Shown: one piece after another, positions 53,226 to 63,745 of the stretch | Position numbering within the stretch: position 1 is the first letter of the stretch | Layout: each line of letters begins with the position of its first letter | From: Bostrychus sinensis | Lineage: Eukaryota; Chordata; Actinopteri; Gobiiformes; Eleotridae | Direction: 5' to 3' | NCBI GenBank assembly: GCA_020698575.1 | Contig: CM036243.1 | Span: 41,933,095 to 41,997,094, forward strand | DNA length: 64,000 bases | The notes under the pieces: model-generated | The model's input: the letters and a program-made list of their open reading frames with translations, nothing else | Database searches by the model: none | Told to the model about the DNA's origin: nothing | Translations under genes and position numbers: made by a program

Positions 53226-53690
53226 TTTAATTGAATTGAATTTTTTATTGAAGTGTCGTGCACCACTGGCTCCCAGCCTGCATGGCTTACAAGACACTCC
53301 ACAGAAACAAGATGACTACAAACTCATCATCTGCTCCACCACAAAAAAAGAAAAATAATACAAATTAAAATACTTTACATTACATTAACCTTTAAATTAG
53401 ACCGGATACAGCACTCGCTGTCTTCTATCCCAGGCTTTGCAAACAAAACCAACTAAAGCACAAATCTCCTTATCACAAATACAACTCATAATTTCATCAT
53501 CACATAACCAGGACACATCCGGGTTTCTTCTGTTTATGTTCAAATAAAACAGGTCTTAAATCAGAGAACAAGGGACAGTAAAGAACAAAATGATGCTCAT
53601 CTTCCACCTCACTGAGGTCACAAAAAACACAAATTCTCTCCAGGAACCGACCCACTTCAAATGTACAAATGTTTGATCGCTGATCTGAAG
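53226..53690 (-). mobile_element. Second 5'-truncated LINE, adjacent
   Basis: On the minus strand, 'ERICVFCDLSEVEDEHHFVL' and YCPLFSDLRPVLFEH give the C-terminal C-x2-C...H...C motif typical of L1/Tx1-like fish LINEs. A stop-rich 3' UTR and an (ATTCA)n-type tail follow at 53226. It lies end to start with the preceding LINE, so one may have inserted into the other. Confidence 0.7.
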
Positions 53691-54378
53691 CAAAGCTTGG
53701 TCCGACTGCACCACCTAGCGGTCAAATTAATGCACCGCACTCAACAGAGACGAGCCTAAAGCAGATCAAACGTCTCTGTGTGAGTCTGTTCTGACTTTAA
53801 CCTTTTGTTTCTGTTAAACTGCAGAAACCGGGGCGTAACCTCAGGCAGTGCAGCCAGGGCCACGGCACTGGGGCCCAGGAGCCTTAAGGGCCCATTTTGA
53901 TTAGGCCCTTGTTCATCTATGGTCAAGTCTGTGTTTAAAATATTCATAATAATAATAATGAGGAGCAAACCATTCTGTCATAAAAGAGAGTTTTTAACAT
54001 AAATTCAATTTTAAATCCTGTTAAATGTTTAAACTTATAACAAAAAAATCTTAAAATAAATCCATAAATTGTAATAAAAAAAATAATATAGACTCACAAA
54101 ATTGCCCCTAAATATTAATGAATAAACTCCAGTAAAACAGCAGGATTTTATAAATTAAAAAGCTTTGGACCTGAACAACTGAATGTGCTTCATGACTTTA
54201 GGGCCCCACATTACCAAGTTACACCACTGCGCAGAAACATGAGAACTGCCTCAGCGCGCAGCCTTTAGTTTGTCCCCTTTAAGCTCCCGTACCGTAAGTA
54301 CAGAACTAAACGCGCATCTATATCCAACCCTTTCCGAGCCGCGGTCCCTTCAGGAGTTTAGGACAAAAGAGAACAAAC

Positions 54379-54571
54379 CTGTTGTGTGTGAGTGAAGTGT
54401 TGGCTCCAGAACAGCGGCCAGCAGCTGCTGTTGGGAGTCGTTGGTTTGTTTCAAGCGAAGCACTTCCTGCTCATACTCCGCTATGGTTCTTTCAAACAGC
54501 TCAAATATCTCTTCAGCTGCCGCAGTCAGGCGCTCATTCACCAAAGCTCTCAGCTTCTGGACCAAACACAT
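54379..54571 (-). CDS. ZNF gene F, first coding exon (class II, helical)
   Basis: The ATG at 54571 opens 64 codons plus one base, MCLVQKLRALVNERLTAAAE... to ...LHSHTT, ending at donor ACAACAG|GTTTGT (phase 1). The join to 51241 creates a Gly codon followed by VQTVTVSQ. The exon matches gene B's first exon for about 42 residues, then differs after VLRLKQ. Regular hydrophobic spacing (IFELFERTIAEYEQEVLRL) predicts an amphipathic helix or coiled coil, suitable for protein contacts. The family is well represented in teleost ZNF genes. Confidence 0.82.
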
Positions 54572-54740
54572 TTTTACTCACTGTCTCTCTCAGATAACGG
54601 CTCACACTAAATCCACTCCACACCGATGTTCTCAGTGCTGTCGCTGTTCGCAGCTAAAAACAAAGCAGCTGCGTGTCTTCTCCGCGGAGTTTAGCGGCGG
54701 TGGGCAGCGGCTGTAGGAGCACTACCGCCCCCTGCTGCTC
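54572..54740 (-). promoter_or_regulatory. Promoter-like segment of gene F
   Basis: CpG-rich (ctccgcggagtttagcggcgg, 54680-54700), with ggggcggtag on the minus strand at about 54727-54735. It lies directly upstream of the first ATG. No TATA box is evident. Confidence 0.35.
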
Positions 54741-54799
54741 ACACTCACAACACACAGGAAAAGACAATGTTCAGGCTTCAAATGGAACTTATTAACAGG

Positions 54800-55934
54800 A
54801 ACTAACAGGAGAGAACATATTACTCCTGTGCTAGCTTCACTTCACTGGCTTCCAGTTGAATTCAGAATTAGGTTTAAAATCCTTCTCCTGACTTACAAGG
54901 CCGTAAATGGTATGGCCCCATCCTACATTAATGATGTTATAGAGCCATACCAACCAAGCAGGGTACTGCGCTCACAAAATGCAGGGCTATTAGTGGTTCC
55001 CAGGGTTTCTAAAAGTACAGTTGGAGGTAGAGCCTTTAGTTACCAAGCTCCTGTTTTATGGAATCAGCTTCCAGCTCATGTTAGAGGCAGACACAGTCTC
55101 TACATTTAAGGTTAGGCTTAAAACGTTCCTCTGTGAGAAAGCTTATGGTCAGGGCAGCTAGGAACAGGGTTAATTCCACAGCTGAAGCTAGGCTGCTCCA
55201 GGAGCTAGAAGCTGGGGGAAGTATGGTGCACTGACCTCTGACCTCTGGTTTCATCTGCGGTTCCTCTTCTATCACTGTCATTAATATAATGAAATACTCT
55301 ATATCTCCAATCAGTTCATTGCTATTCACAAGTTGTCCCTCTCTCCCGCTCCCCTCTGGGGGAGTGGGGACTGTTTCAGATGCCTGGCTGCTGGCAGATG
55401 TCCCAGTGATGATTGGATCTTAGCTGACCCCATCTGTGCTCCTGTCCCGACCTGTGGGCCCTCAACCTCACCTCTAAGGATTTCCCGGATCTACCTCAAC
55501 CCACTCACCTGTCTGGATGAGGCCACCTGCTGCATCCTATGGACTTCCTCAACCTATCTCACCCACTCTCGTCTGGATGAATCCTTACAGAGCTGATATA
55601 TGATCCTATAGATGAACTAATGAACTAACTCCTGACACACTGCCTGTCCGTCCTGGGAGAGGATCTCTCCTTCAATATGGGCTCCAGAAGGTTTCTTCTT
55701 TTTTCCCGTACCTGGGTTTTTTAGGAGTTTTTCCTTACCGAGAAGGAGGGTCTAAGGACAGGGGTGTCCTGGGTCTGTTTAGTTTAGTGTAGTTATTGTT
55801 TGTGCTGATTGTGTGTTAAGTCTGATTGTGTGTTTATGTTTGATCAACTGTTTGTGAAGCCCTTTGAGGCGACTTTTGTTGTGATATTGGGCTATACAAA
55901 TAAATCTGAATTGAATTGAATTGAATTGAATTGA
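54800..55934 (+). mobile_element. 5'-truncated LINE with (TTGAA)n tail
   Basis: A plus-strand frame from 54828 encodes the reverse transcriptase end (LASLHWLPVEFRIRFKILLL, KAVNGMAPSYI, FSYQAPVLWNQLP). About 800 bases of 3' UTR follow, with the 'aggtttcttcttttttcccg' and 'tttttccttaccgagaagg' motifs, then a tail of ttgaattgaa repeats at 55912-55934. This is a widespread teleost L2/Rex-like element. The frame is intact only for about 94 codons. Confidence 0.82.
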
Positions 55935-55959
55935 ACTTGAATCCTAAGGAATAGATGTA

Positions 55960-55995
55960 TAACTTCAAACTGAACAGCTGAAAGGCCTTACCTGT
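55960..55995 (-). pseudogene. Lone zinc-finger knuckle remnant
   Basis: Minus-strand reading of 'cttcaaactgaacagctgaaaggcc' resembles the FSCSV knuckle start of a cluster finger. Very short, so uncertain. Confidence 0.25.
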
Positions 55996-56035
55996 TCTTT
56001 CTTTGAATCGATTAAAAATGAGAGAAATGGAACAA

Positions 56036-56271
56036 CGGGTGCACTTTAGAGTTCTCGCCTCCCACCAAGGAGGTCGTGGGTTCGAGCCCCAACACACCAT
56101 CACACGAACTCTCTGGGTGGACCCACCGTCCAAACACATGCATGTGTTGGTGAATTGGTGACTCTAAATTGCTCCCAGTGAATGAATGTGAGAGTGAATG
56201 TTTGTCTGGGTTACTGGGATAGGCTCCAGTCACCCGCGACCCCTAACGGGAATGAGCGGAAGAAAATGAAT
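56036..56271 (+). mobile_element. tRNA-derived SINE with 12-bp target duplication
   Basis: The head has a B box (GGGTTCGAGCC) at about 56080-56090 and a weakened A box. The body ends 'gggataggctccagtcaccc... aacgggaatgagcggaag'. A perfect 12-bp direct repeat, GAAATGGAACAA, flanks it at 56024-56035 and 56272-56283. Same family as 859-1143, on the other strand. Confidence 0.82.
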
Positions 56272-56283
56272 GAAATGGAACAA

Positions 56284-57740
56284 AAATCTGTCCACTCAGT
56301 TTTATTTCTTCTTGAGTGAGTTTGAAAGACACCAGAGCAGCGGCAGAGGTTAAACTGTGCTGTACGGTTTTATTCAGACGAACACATGATCCACATGAAA
56401 ATACAAATACCACCGAGTACACAGCTTCTCTTTTCATCTTTACTTAACCAGGAACGGCCCACTGTGGACCTGTCCTACATGAACCGAGCACACCGGGAGA
56501 ACACACAACCGCGGTGCTCTGCTAACCACTCTGCCGCTGTCCCACCACAGTTCTCTTCACACCCTGCAGCTTCTCTGTGACGCTGTGAACTCCTCGGTCC
56601 ATCGCCGCTGATGTCCGCTGCTTTTACCGACGCACTCTGCTCAGTATTATTACTTTTCAGTGACGCCACACAGAAAACAACAGAAAAGACTCACAGTGCA
56701 ACAGTAAACCTTCTAAAACACACTTTTACTCAACATTAAAGTGTCTGTATTCTGCTTTTAATCATCTTTTTAACCCAGTCCTGGTCTCCTCTGGAACAGC
56801 AGCGTTTTACAGCCTTTAAAAACATTACGAGACGTTTTTAATAAGAACTCAATTGAAGAGGACAGCAGAGAACTACGGAGGCGTAATGCGTTCACCTGAA
56901 AAATGAAGTTTCTGTAAAGTTAGTTCTGTTTTTATGAGAGAAAAATCCTATTTTTACGAGTAAAATAATTTTCTGTTTTTATGTGGATATTGGTCCTTAT
57001 TATCTTGCTCCTTTTATTTTGGGCGGGGGATTAACGCGAGAACTGTCTCTGTCTCTTCTCCTGTAGTAAAACAAAACCGTATTAAACCAAGTAGTTGGGA
57101 CATTTACGCCCTTTCTGTAGCGAGCAACTCTTCAATACGAGCTACACCTTTACTGGTTGTGATAGACATGAATTTACTTTTGTCATAAAAACACACTACA
57201 CTTCCGTAGAGAACAGAGCAGAATCATAGAAAAAGAGGACTTCTCTTTGTGTTCCTCCCTGAGTAAAAATGTCTGCGAAGAATCAGTGGAAACAGAGCTG
57301 TGATAAATGACAGAGGGCTGGTTGTCGATTGGTCAGTGCTTCCTGGAGTGGGCGGGGCTTCGTGGGGGAGGAACCGAGCGTTGTGAGGCGTCGGAAACGC
57401 CAGAGAATACAGGATTACTCAAACAAAACACAGCTTTAGGTCTGTTTCTGATGAAGGACGTTTGGCAGAACAGAGAGACTTTAAAAGAAATGAAATGATT
57501 AAAGGTTTGTTTGTTTTTTACCTCAGAGGCAAAGTAGATTTTACTGCGCAATCACAAAAAAGTACTTTCCGTTCAACACATTTTACATTTAGTACAGAGT
57601 TTTTCTTCTGTGCTGTAAGGACAAGGAAGCGTACAACAGCGCAAATGTACTTCAAGTGTAGTTAAAAAGTGCTAAACAAATGCATCTCTTTTCCTAAACC
57701 TTTCACATTTACACGCACTGAGCACCGAAGGAGTGCGCAC
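56284..57740. other. 3' flank of gene G, no recognised feature
   Basis: Several short frames on both strands show no domain. 56440-56560 resembles the head part of the SINE family (gctctgctaaccactctgccgc). 57300-57420 is G+C-rich without a supported exon. Confidence 0.35.
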
Positions 57741-58483
57741 TTAATTTGAGAATGAAACGTATCTTGACTGCTGAAGGACTGCGTGTTTTTCTCTCCTGTG
57801 AGTTGTTGCGTGTTTAATCAAAGTACTTTTCTGAGTAAAACATCTCTTACAAAGATGACAGCAGTAAGGTTTCTCTCCTGTGTGCGTTCTTACGTGTGCG
57901 CTTACGTTGCCTCTCTGAGTAAAACCTTTATTACAAACTGGACACCTGAATGGTTTGTCTCCCGTGTGGACTCTCGTGTGCTCCGTGAGAAGGCTTTTCG
58001 TGGCGAAACCTTTGTTACAAACCAAACAGAAGCAGGTTTTCTCTCCCGTGTGAGTTCTCATGTGTGTCTGGAGTTGGTACACGACTCTGAATCCTCGTCC
58101 ACAAACTGAACACTTGAAAGGTCTCTGCCCTGTGTGAATGAGCACGTGCCTCTGTAACTCTGCATTGCGCACGAATCCCTTCCCACACTCGGAGCACTGG
58201 TATCGTTTGTGGTTTGAGTAAACTCTTTTCAGCGAAGGCCTGTTTTCCTGTAACTGTGTGAGTGGATCTGAGCTGCAGCCTGCTTCTGCTCCACAGTCCT
58301 CTCCATTAGTTTCCTCTCTGTTCTCCTCAGTTGGTCTTTGATGAAGCACAGAGGACTTGTCTTCATCGTCTTCAGTTTTGACAGAGACAGGAGCGAAGGG
58401 GAACTCTTGCAGCTGATCCTCCTCCTGTTTGATGCACAGCTCTGGTTCCTCTTTAACGTGAGCAGGCTCCACAATCTGGACAC
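57741..58483 (-). CDS. ZNF gene G, finger exon (5 C2H2 fingers); first exon not in view
   Basis: Acceptor tgttttgcag sets the exon start at 58483 in phase 1, so a class II first exon is expected upstream. None is visible to the right end of the window. The exon encodes VQIVEPAHVKEEPELCIKQEEDQ, the invariant block, then goes directly from SSDPLTQL to QENRPSLKRVYSNHKRYQ, lacking the SEEHTD...SEDYSQ stretch of the other genes. Five canonical fingers follow with TGQRP, TGEKT, TGDKP and TGEKP linkers, and an 18-residue tail after the last His. All ligands are kept. Either the first exon lies beyond 64000 or it was lost. Confidence 0.82.
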
Positions 58484-59129
58484 CTGCAAAACACAGAATA
58501 AAGAATTATGACGGTCCTTGTGCGTCTTGAATCCGTGTATGGTTTGTTCTTTGGTTTTTTCGTTTCAAAATAAAATGAGAAAAAACAAATAATCTGTTTG
58601 TTTTTTCGTTTTGTTGTTGGGAAAGAAAAAAATGCTGTATTTATCAATTATAAGGTTTAAACAAATAAAGCTTTATCCTCGGGCTTTGTAGTTACCCGAT
58701 TTGGAAACCTACCCAATTTGGCCTGACATTTGATATGCGCATGCGCTAACTAACAACGCTAACAACGGCAACTGGCATAGGACAAACTACAACATACACC
58801 ACACACAGTATATTTACACAAACGTTCAGTAGCCAAATACGTTTTCACCACTCCTTTACTCTTTATTCTTTTTGGATTACTAACAATCGTGTTTACAGCG
58901 GTAGTGTCGCCAAAAGATCTGAAACAACGATGATGCTAATGCTAACATACCCTCGCTTTATCTTCCCAACCGAGACCTGGCAAAGCCGGCTGCGATGCTA
59001 ATGCTAAGAGATCGCTCCCTTTCAGTTTATTGAAAATAAACAAATATAAACAGAACATTCTGACTCTCATTATGGAGCTTTGTGGAGCTCTGTGGTGACG
59101 CAAAGATTAAAAACATGCGATATTTGATA
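58484..59129. other. Upstream of gene G finger exon, nothing recognised
   Basis: Presumed intron of gene G. No class II exon sequence is present in either strand here. Confidence 0.4.
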
Positions 59130-59540
59130 ACTATGTTGAAAATTGCGATAACAATATTATTGCGATATTTGAAAACAGAGCCTACTTTTGGAACATAGTA
59201 AGTTAAATTCAGTACATTTCACAAAAATGTAAGTTCCTGTATTTCCAAGTCAAAACAGCAACAAAATCAAAACTTAACACAGACTAAACCAGGAATAAAA
59301 CAAGGCTAAGCTGTGACTAAATTAATTAAATTACCACTAAAACTGGACTTTTTAAACATTTGTATTTAGTCACAACACATGTTCTTTTAAGGCTCTGGTG
59401 GAAAATGATTCTTCAGTGTAAATCTCTGTCAGATGGAGACCACAGAGTTATTGTGATATATTTAGATTCTTGCCATACGGAGATTGCATTTGCTGATATT
59501 GCGATAACAATCATTTTGCGATATATTTTGCAGCCCTAGA
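59130..59540. mobile_element. MITE with 'attgcgata' termini
   Basis: Reverse-oriented relative of 2945-3262. Inner landmarks tttagtcacaacacatg and taacacagactaaacc match the reverse complement of that copy, and both ends carry ttgcgataacaat motifs. Confidence 0.5.
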
Positions 59541-59699
59541 AAATGGATATTTTTAAATTTGTGTTTTGAAAACCAAACCTGTCACAGCTGCCCTTGCCAC
59601 ACATAAAGGGAAATAAAAACCCAGCACACATTTTGATCACACACTTTTCACACAACGTCACAACAACACTCATCAATCAGACCACACACTATTTACTTT

Positions 59700-60110
59700 C
59701 ATGTACCGTGTTTTCTGGATTATAAGTTGCATCGGTCAAAAAATGCGTCATGAAGGGAAAAAAAAACATATATAAACTTGCACACTTTGCAAACACAAAC
59801 CTTTCACATGCTAGTTTTAGATTTGTTTTAAAAATATGTTTATGATTCCCGCCACATTGACCTGGCCTATGTTTTAAGGCCAAACATTCAGCACCATGGA
59901 CAGAGCAGTGATACATTTAGCTTCTTTGTCCCAATTTAAAGAACAAAAAGTCAAATAAAGCAACGTATTGGGCTAATTTTACAAAGAGTTACTCAAAAAT
60001 ACTTTTTGTTGTTTACGTTGGGACAAAGAAGGTAAATCTGTCACTGCTCTGTCCATGGTGCTGAATGGTTGGCCTTACAAAGTGGGCCAGGTCAATGTGG
60101 CTGGAGTTTA
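59700..60110. mobile_element. DNA-element-like segment containing a long hairpin
   Basis: The left end taccgtgttttctggattataagttgc... gtcaaaaaatgcgtcatgaaggg is the known start of a common teleost MITE family. The rest is dominated by the inverted repeat listed separately. Confidence 0.5.
59851..60101. repeat. Long inverted repeat (82-bp arms)
   Basis: 59851-59932 (gccacattgacctggcc... ttctttgtccc) is the reverse complement of 60020-60101 (gggacaaagaag... ggccaggtcaatgtggc) with few mismatches. The loop is about 87 bases. Confidence 0.88.
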
Positions 60111-60339
60111 TTAGATTCATTTATGATTTCATTTTACATAAGTTATAAAAGTTAGAATACAAATAGGCAAATATAAAACTGCATGCATTTAATAAACGGA
60201 GACAGAGATCCCAGCAACAAAGGTGAAGGTAACAAAAGTAAGGTGAGCGCAGGACTTACCAGGGAGAAAAGTGGACCTGGCTTCTTCAAATCTGCCTCAC
60301 AGGGGCAACAGAGAGGCAAATTAATTAAAAGTAATTATT

Positions 60340-60830
60340 CCATTCCAGTCCAACTTTATTTCTAGAGCACTTTAAAATCACCACAGTTGGCCAAAGTGCT
60401 GTACACCAGCAAAGAAAACAAACCTCTCCAAAATAAAACACATAAGAACAAATATAAAAAGAGTCATTAAAACAAATACGAACACAAAAAATGATATAAA
60501 AGAAAGTATAAATATCAACATCTCGAGTCAAGTTAAAAGCCAAACAGAACAAAAATGTTTTAAGGAGAGATTTAAAGCCTGGAAGTGGATCTGCCCAATG
60601 TGTGCTGGTAGAACGTTCCACAACTTAGTTTTCTTTTTGTTTTTGGGACGAGCAGAGACAGAGCTGAGCTGAGAGAACGCAGGGGACAAATACCGAGGAG
60701 CAAGACCCTGAAGGCACTTAAAAACAAATAAAAGAATCTTAAAATCAATACGAAAGTGAAGAGGAAGCCACTGGAGCGACTGGAGGACTGTGCCTGCTTC
60801 TGGACCAACTCCTGCAGAACGCTGCTGCTT
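60340..60830 (-). mobile_element. 5'-truncated LINE, same family as 19690-20410
   Basis: The 3' end 'ccaactttatttctagagcactttaaaatcaccacagttggccaaagtgctgtac' parallels 19690-19755. Minus-strand frames include FKSLLKTFLFCLAFNL and SLLVPKTKRKLS, with a frameshift between. Confidence 0.7.
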
Positions 60831-61084
60831 GGATTTTATATCACTGCTCTACAGCAAAATGCTTCTGGAACAAAAGTAGTGACATTTTTCTTGGATTAGG
60901 TCACTAATAAAGAAAAAGGAAGTGAGAAGTGCAGATTGCTATAGTTTCCAAAAAACAGTATTGGGTCAAAATAGGAAATTTATGCAAAATAAGGCAAAAA
61001 CGGTGTTTATCAGAAGGTACAGTGTCTACAAGCAACCAGTTCTATCTGAAAGCTGCACATTCAATACATTCATTTTAATATGGC

Positions 61085-61388
61085 TCGAGTTTGGACATCA
61101 AATGTTTTGTTTTTATTTGCAGAAATCTCTCTCTTGGAAGTGGACAAAATGCATGCATGTAGAGAAATTAAATGTTTTCAAAATATAAATATTATTTTTA
61201 AGCAAAAATGCCTAAATCTATTGTATAAACAGATGTGATTTTGATGTGAAACAATATCATTAAATATCTTGAATACATAGCTAACAGCACAGTTATCATT
61301 GATTTTCAGTTCATCTTCATCAAAATAAATGAGATTTAGCCGCTTTTATCTCAGAAGCAGATCCAGTCCAAACATTTGTAGACCTGTG
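61085..61388. repeat. Dispersed repeat, inverted copy of 17586-17893
   Basis: Nearly identical to the reverse complement of 17586-17893 over about 305 bases; the main difference is a short insertion in the tgcatgcatg part. Confidence 0.8.
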
Positions 61389-62262
61389 ATATTTAAGAGG
61401 AGAATTAAACTTTAAAAAACTGTGTTCATACAACAAAGAAAGGTTTGTGTTTTTCAGTTTGTGGTGGATGACCTGAAGAGAAGTGCAAATATTAACCAAT
61501 TTAAAAAAAAGTTATAAAAATATATATATTGCATGTACAATGATGAGGAGCGGCACTGGGACAAACTGAACTGCTGTGGATTGAGAAAAGTTTCTAAAGT
61601 TTTGAACGAGTTGTGGAAAAAAAGAAAGAGTGTTGTCTCTGTTATTATGGAGAAACTGGTTATCTCTGTAACTGTACTTTATGAATCAGATGAATGGGTT
61701 AATTGTTTTGGTAATTTTCCAAAAACAAAAAAGAAAAAAGAAAATGAATGAAGTATATTTTTGAATGAATTGACAGTTTACGGTGCTGTAATGGTAACAG
61801 TAATGTGTACTGACAGTCAGCTGCAGTCAAAGGCAACTCTGTATATTTCAGTTCATAATATGTGTTTTTGGTTAAAAAGATAATAAATAGTTAAAAATAT
61901 TAAGAAAATTATTTGTAATAACTAAGACATATTTTACAGACAATTAATAATAATAATAGATTTGATGAGTTAAAAATGTCGTAAAAGGGAGGGAACTTGT
62001 TTTTTGTTCGAGAGAGGCATCGGCAGCATCTCCAGCTCTGCGTCGGTGCACAGGCTGAACGTAAACTCAAACACAAACCCACACCAAACACCGCTGTGGG
62101 AAACGTGTGCGAGTTTAGAAAGCTGAGTGTCAGAGTAACCCATCTGTGGAGCACGGCACCACAGCCCTGAGCCCTCACCGGTCTGCGGCTGTGGCACGGA
62201 GCACAAACAACTCAAAAACACAAAAACAGAGCCCCAAAATTCATTCATTCAATCTATCAGTT
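61389..62262. other. No recognised feature
   Basis: AT-rich to about 61970, then a mixed stretch with short minus-strand frames. No domain, splice support or repeat family is identified. Confidence 0.35.
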
Positions 62263-62369
62263 AATGCCAGGTGTGTATTTTGGGTCACTGTCGCCATCTT
62301 GGGAAGCAAGTGACAGTTTTCCCCGAGCGTATAAGGAACACCAAACAAACCAAACAACCTCTGCACCAG

Positions 62370-63745
62370 CGGTGATACCAACACCGCGGGGTTATACCGA
62401 CACCGCAGGGTTATACCGACACCGCAGGGTTATACCGACACCGCGGGGTTATACCGACACCGCAGGGTTATACCGACACCGCGGGGTTATACCGACACCG
62501 CGGGGTTATACCGACACCGCAGGGTTATACCAACACCGCGGGGTTATACCAACACCGCAGAGTTATACCGACACCGCGGGGTTATACCGACACCGCAGGG
62601 TTATACCAACACCGCAGGGTTATACCAACACCGCAGGGTTATACCGACACCGCGGGGTTATACCGACACCGCGGGGTTATACCGACACCGCGGGGTTATA
62701 CCAACACCGCGGGGTTATACCAACACCGCGGGGTTATACCAACACCGCAGAGTTATACCAACACCGCGGGGTTATACCGACACCGCAGGGTTATACCGAC
62801 ACCGCAGGGTTATACCGACACCGCAGGGTTATACCGACACCGCAGGGTTATACCAACACCGCAGGGTTATACCAACACCGCGGGGTTATACCAACACCGC
62901 GGGGTTATACCGACACCGCAGGGTTATACCGACACCGCAGGGTTATACCGACACCGCAGGGTTATACCAACACCGCAGGGTTATACCGACACCGCGGGGT
63001 TATACCGACACCGCAGGGTTATACCAACACCGCAGGGTTATACCGACACCGCAGAGTTATACCGACACCGCGGGGTTATACCGACGCCGCGGGGTTATAC
63101 CGACACCGCAGGGTTATACCGACACCGCAGGGTTATACCGACACCGCAGGGTTATACCGACACCGCAGGGTTATACCGACACCGCAGGGTTATACCGACA
63201 CCGCAGGGTTATACCAACACCGCAGGGTTATACCAACACCGCAGAGTTATACCAACACCGCGGGGTTATACCAACGCCGCGGGGTTATACCGACACCGCA
63301 GGGTTATACCGACACCGCAGGGTTATACCGACACCGCAGGGTTATACCGACACCGCAGGGTTATACCAACACCGCAGAGTTATACCAACACCGCGGGGTT
63401 ATACCAACACCACAGGGTTATACCAACACCACAGGGTTATACCAACACCACAGGGTTATACCAACACCGCAGGGTTATACCAACACCACGGGGTTATACC
63501 AACACCGCAGGGTTATACCAACACCGCAGGGTTATACCAACACCGCAGGGTTATACCAACACCACAGGGTTATACCAACACTGCGGGGTTATACCAACAC
63601 CGCAGAGTTATACCAACACCGCAGGGTTATACCAACACTGCGGGGTTATACCAACACCGCGGGGTTATACCGACACCACAGGGTTATACCAACACTGCGG
63701 GGTTATACCAACACCACAGGGTTATACAAGCACCGCGGGGTTATA
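62370..63745. repeat. Minisatellite, 19-bp unit, about 72 copies
   Basis: Units of gttatacc(g/a)acaccgc(a/g)gg. GAC-type units dominate the left half and AAC-type units, with CACAGGG and CTGCGG variants, the right half. The unit lacks stops in all three frames, and 19 is one more than a multiple of three, so a 528-codon frame runs through with a 19-residue period. Not a gene by itself. Confidence 0.97.

Larger units (their letters stand above)
51242..54378 (-). other. Intron of gene F (3.1 kb)
   Basis: It contains a hAT-like MITE (51765-52508) and two LINE ends (52510-53224, 53226-53690). The rest (51242-51764 and 53691-54378) holds nothing recognised, apart from a possible short DNA-element end near 53830-53900. 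Confidence 0.7.
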
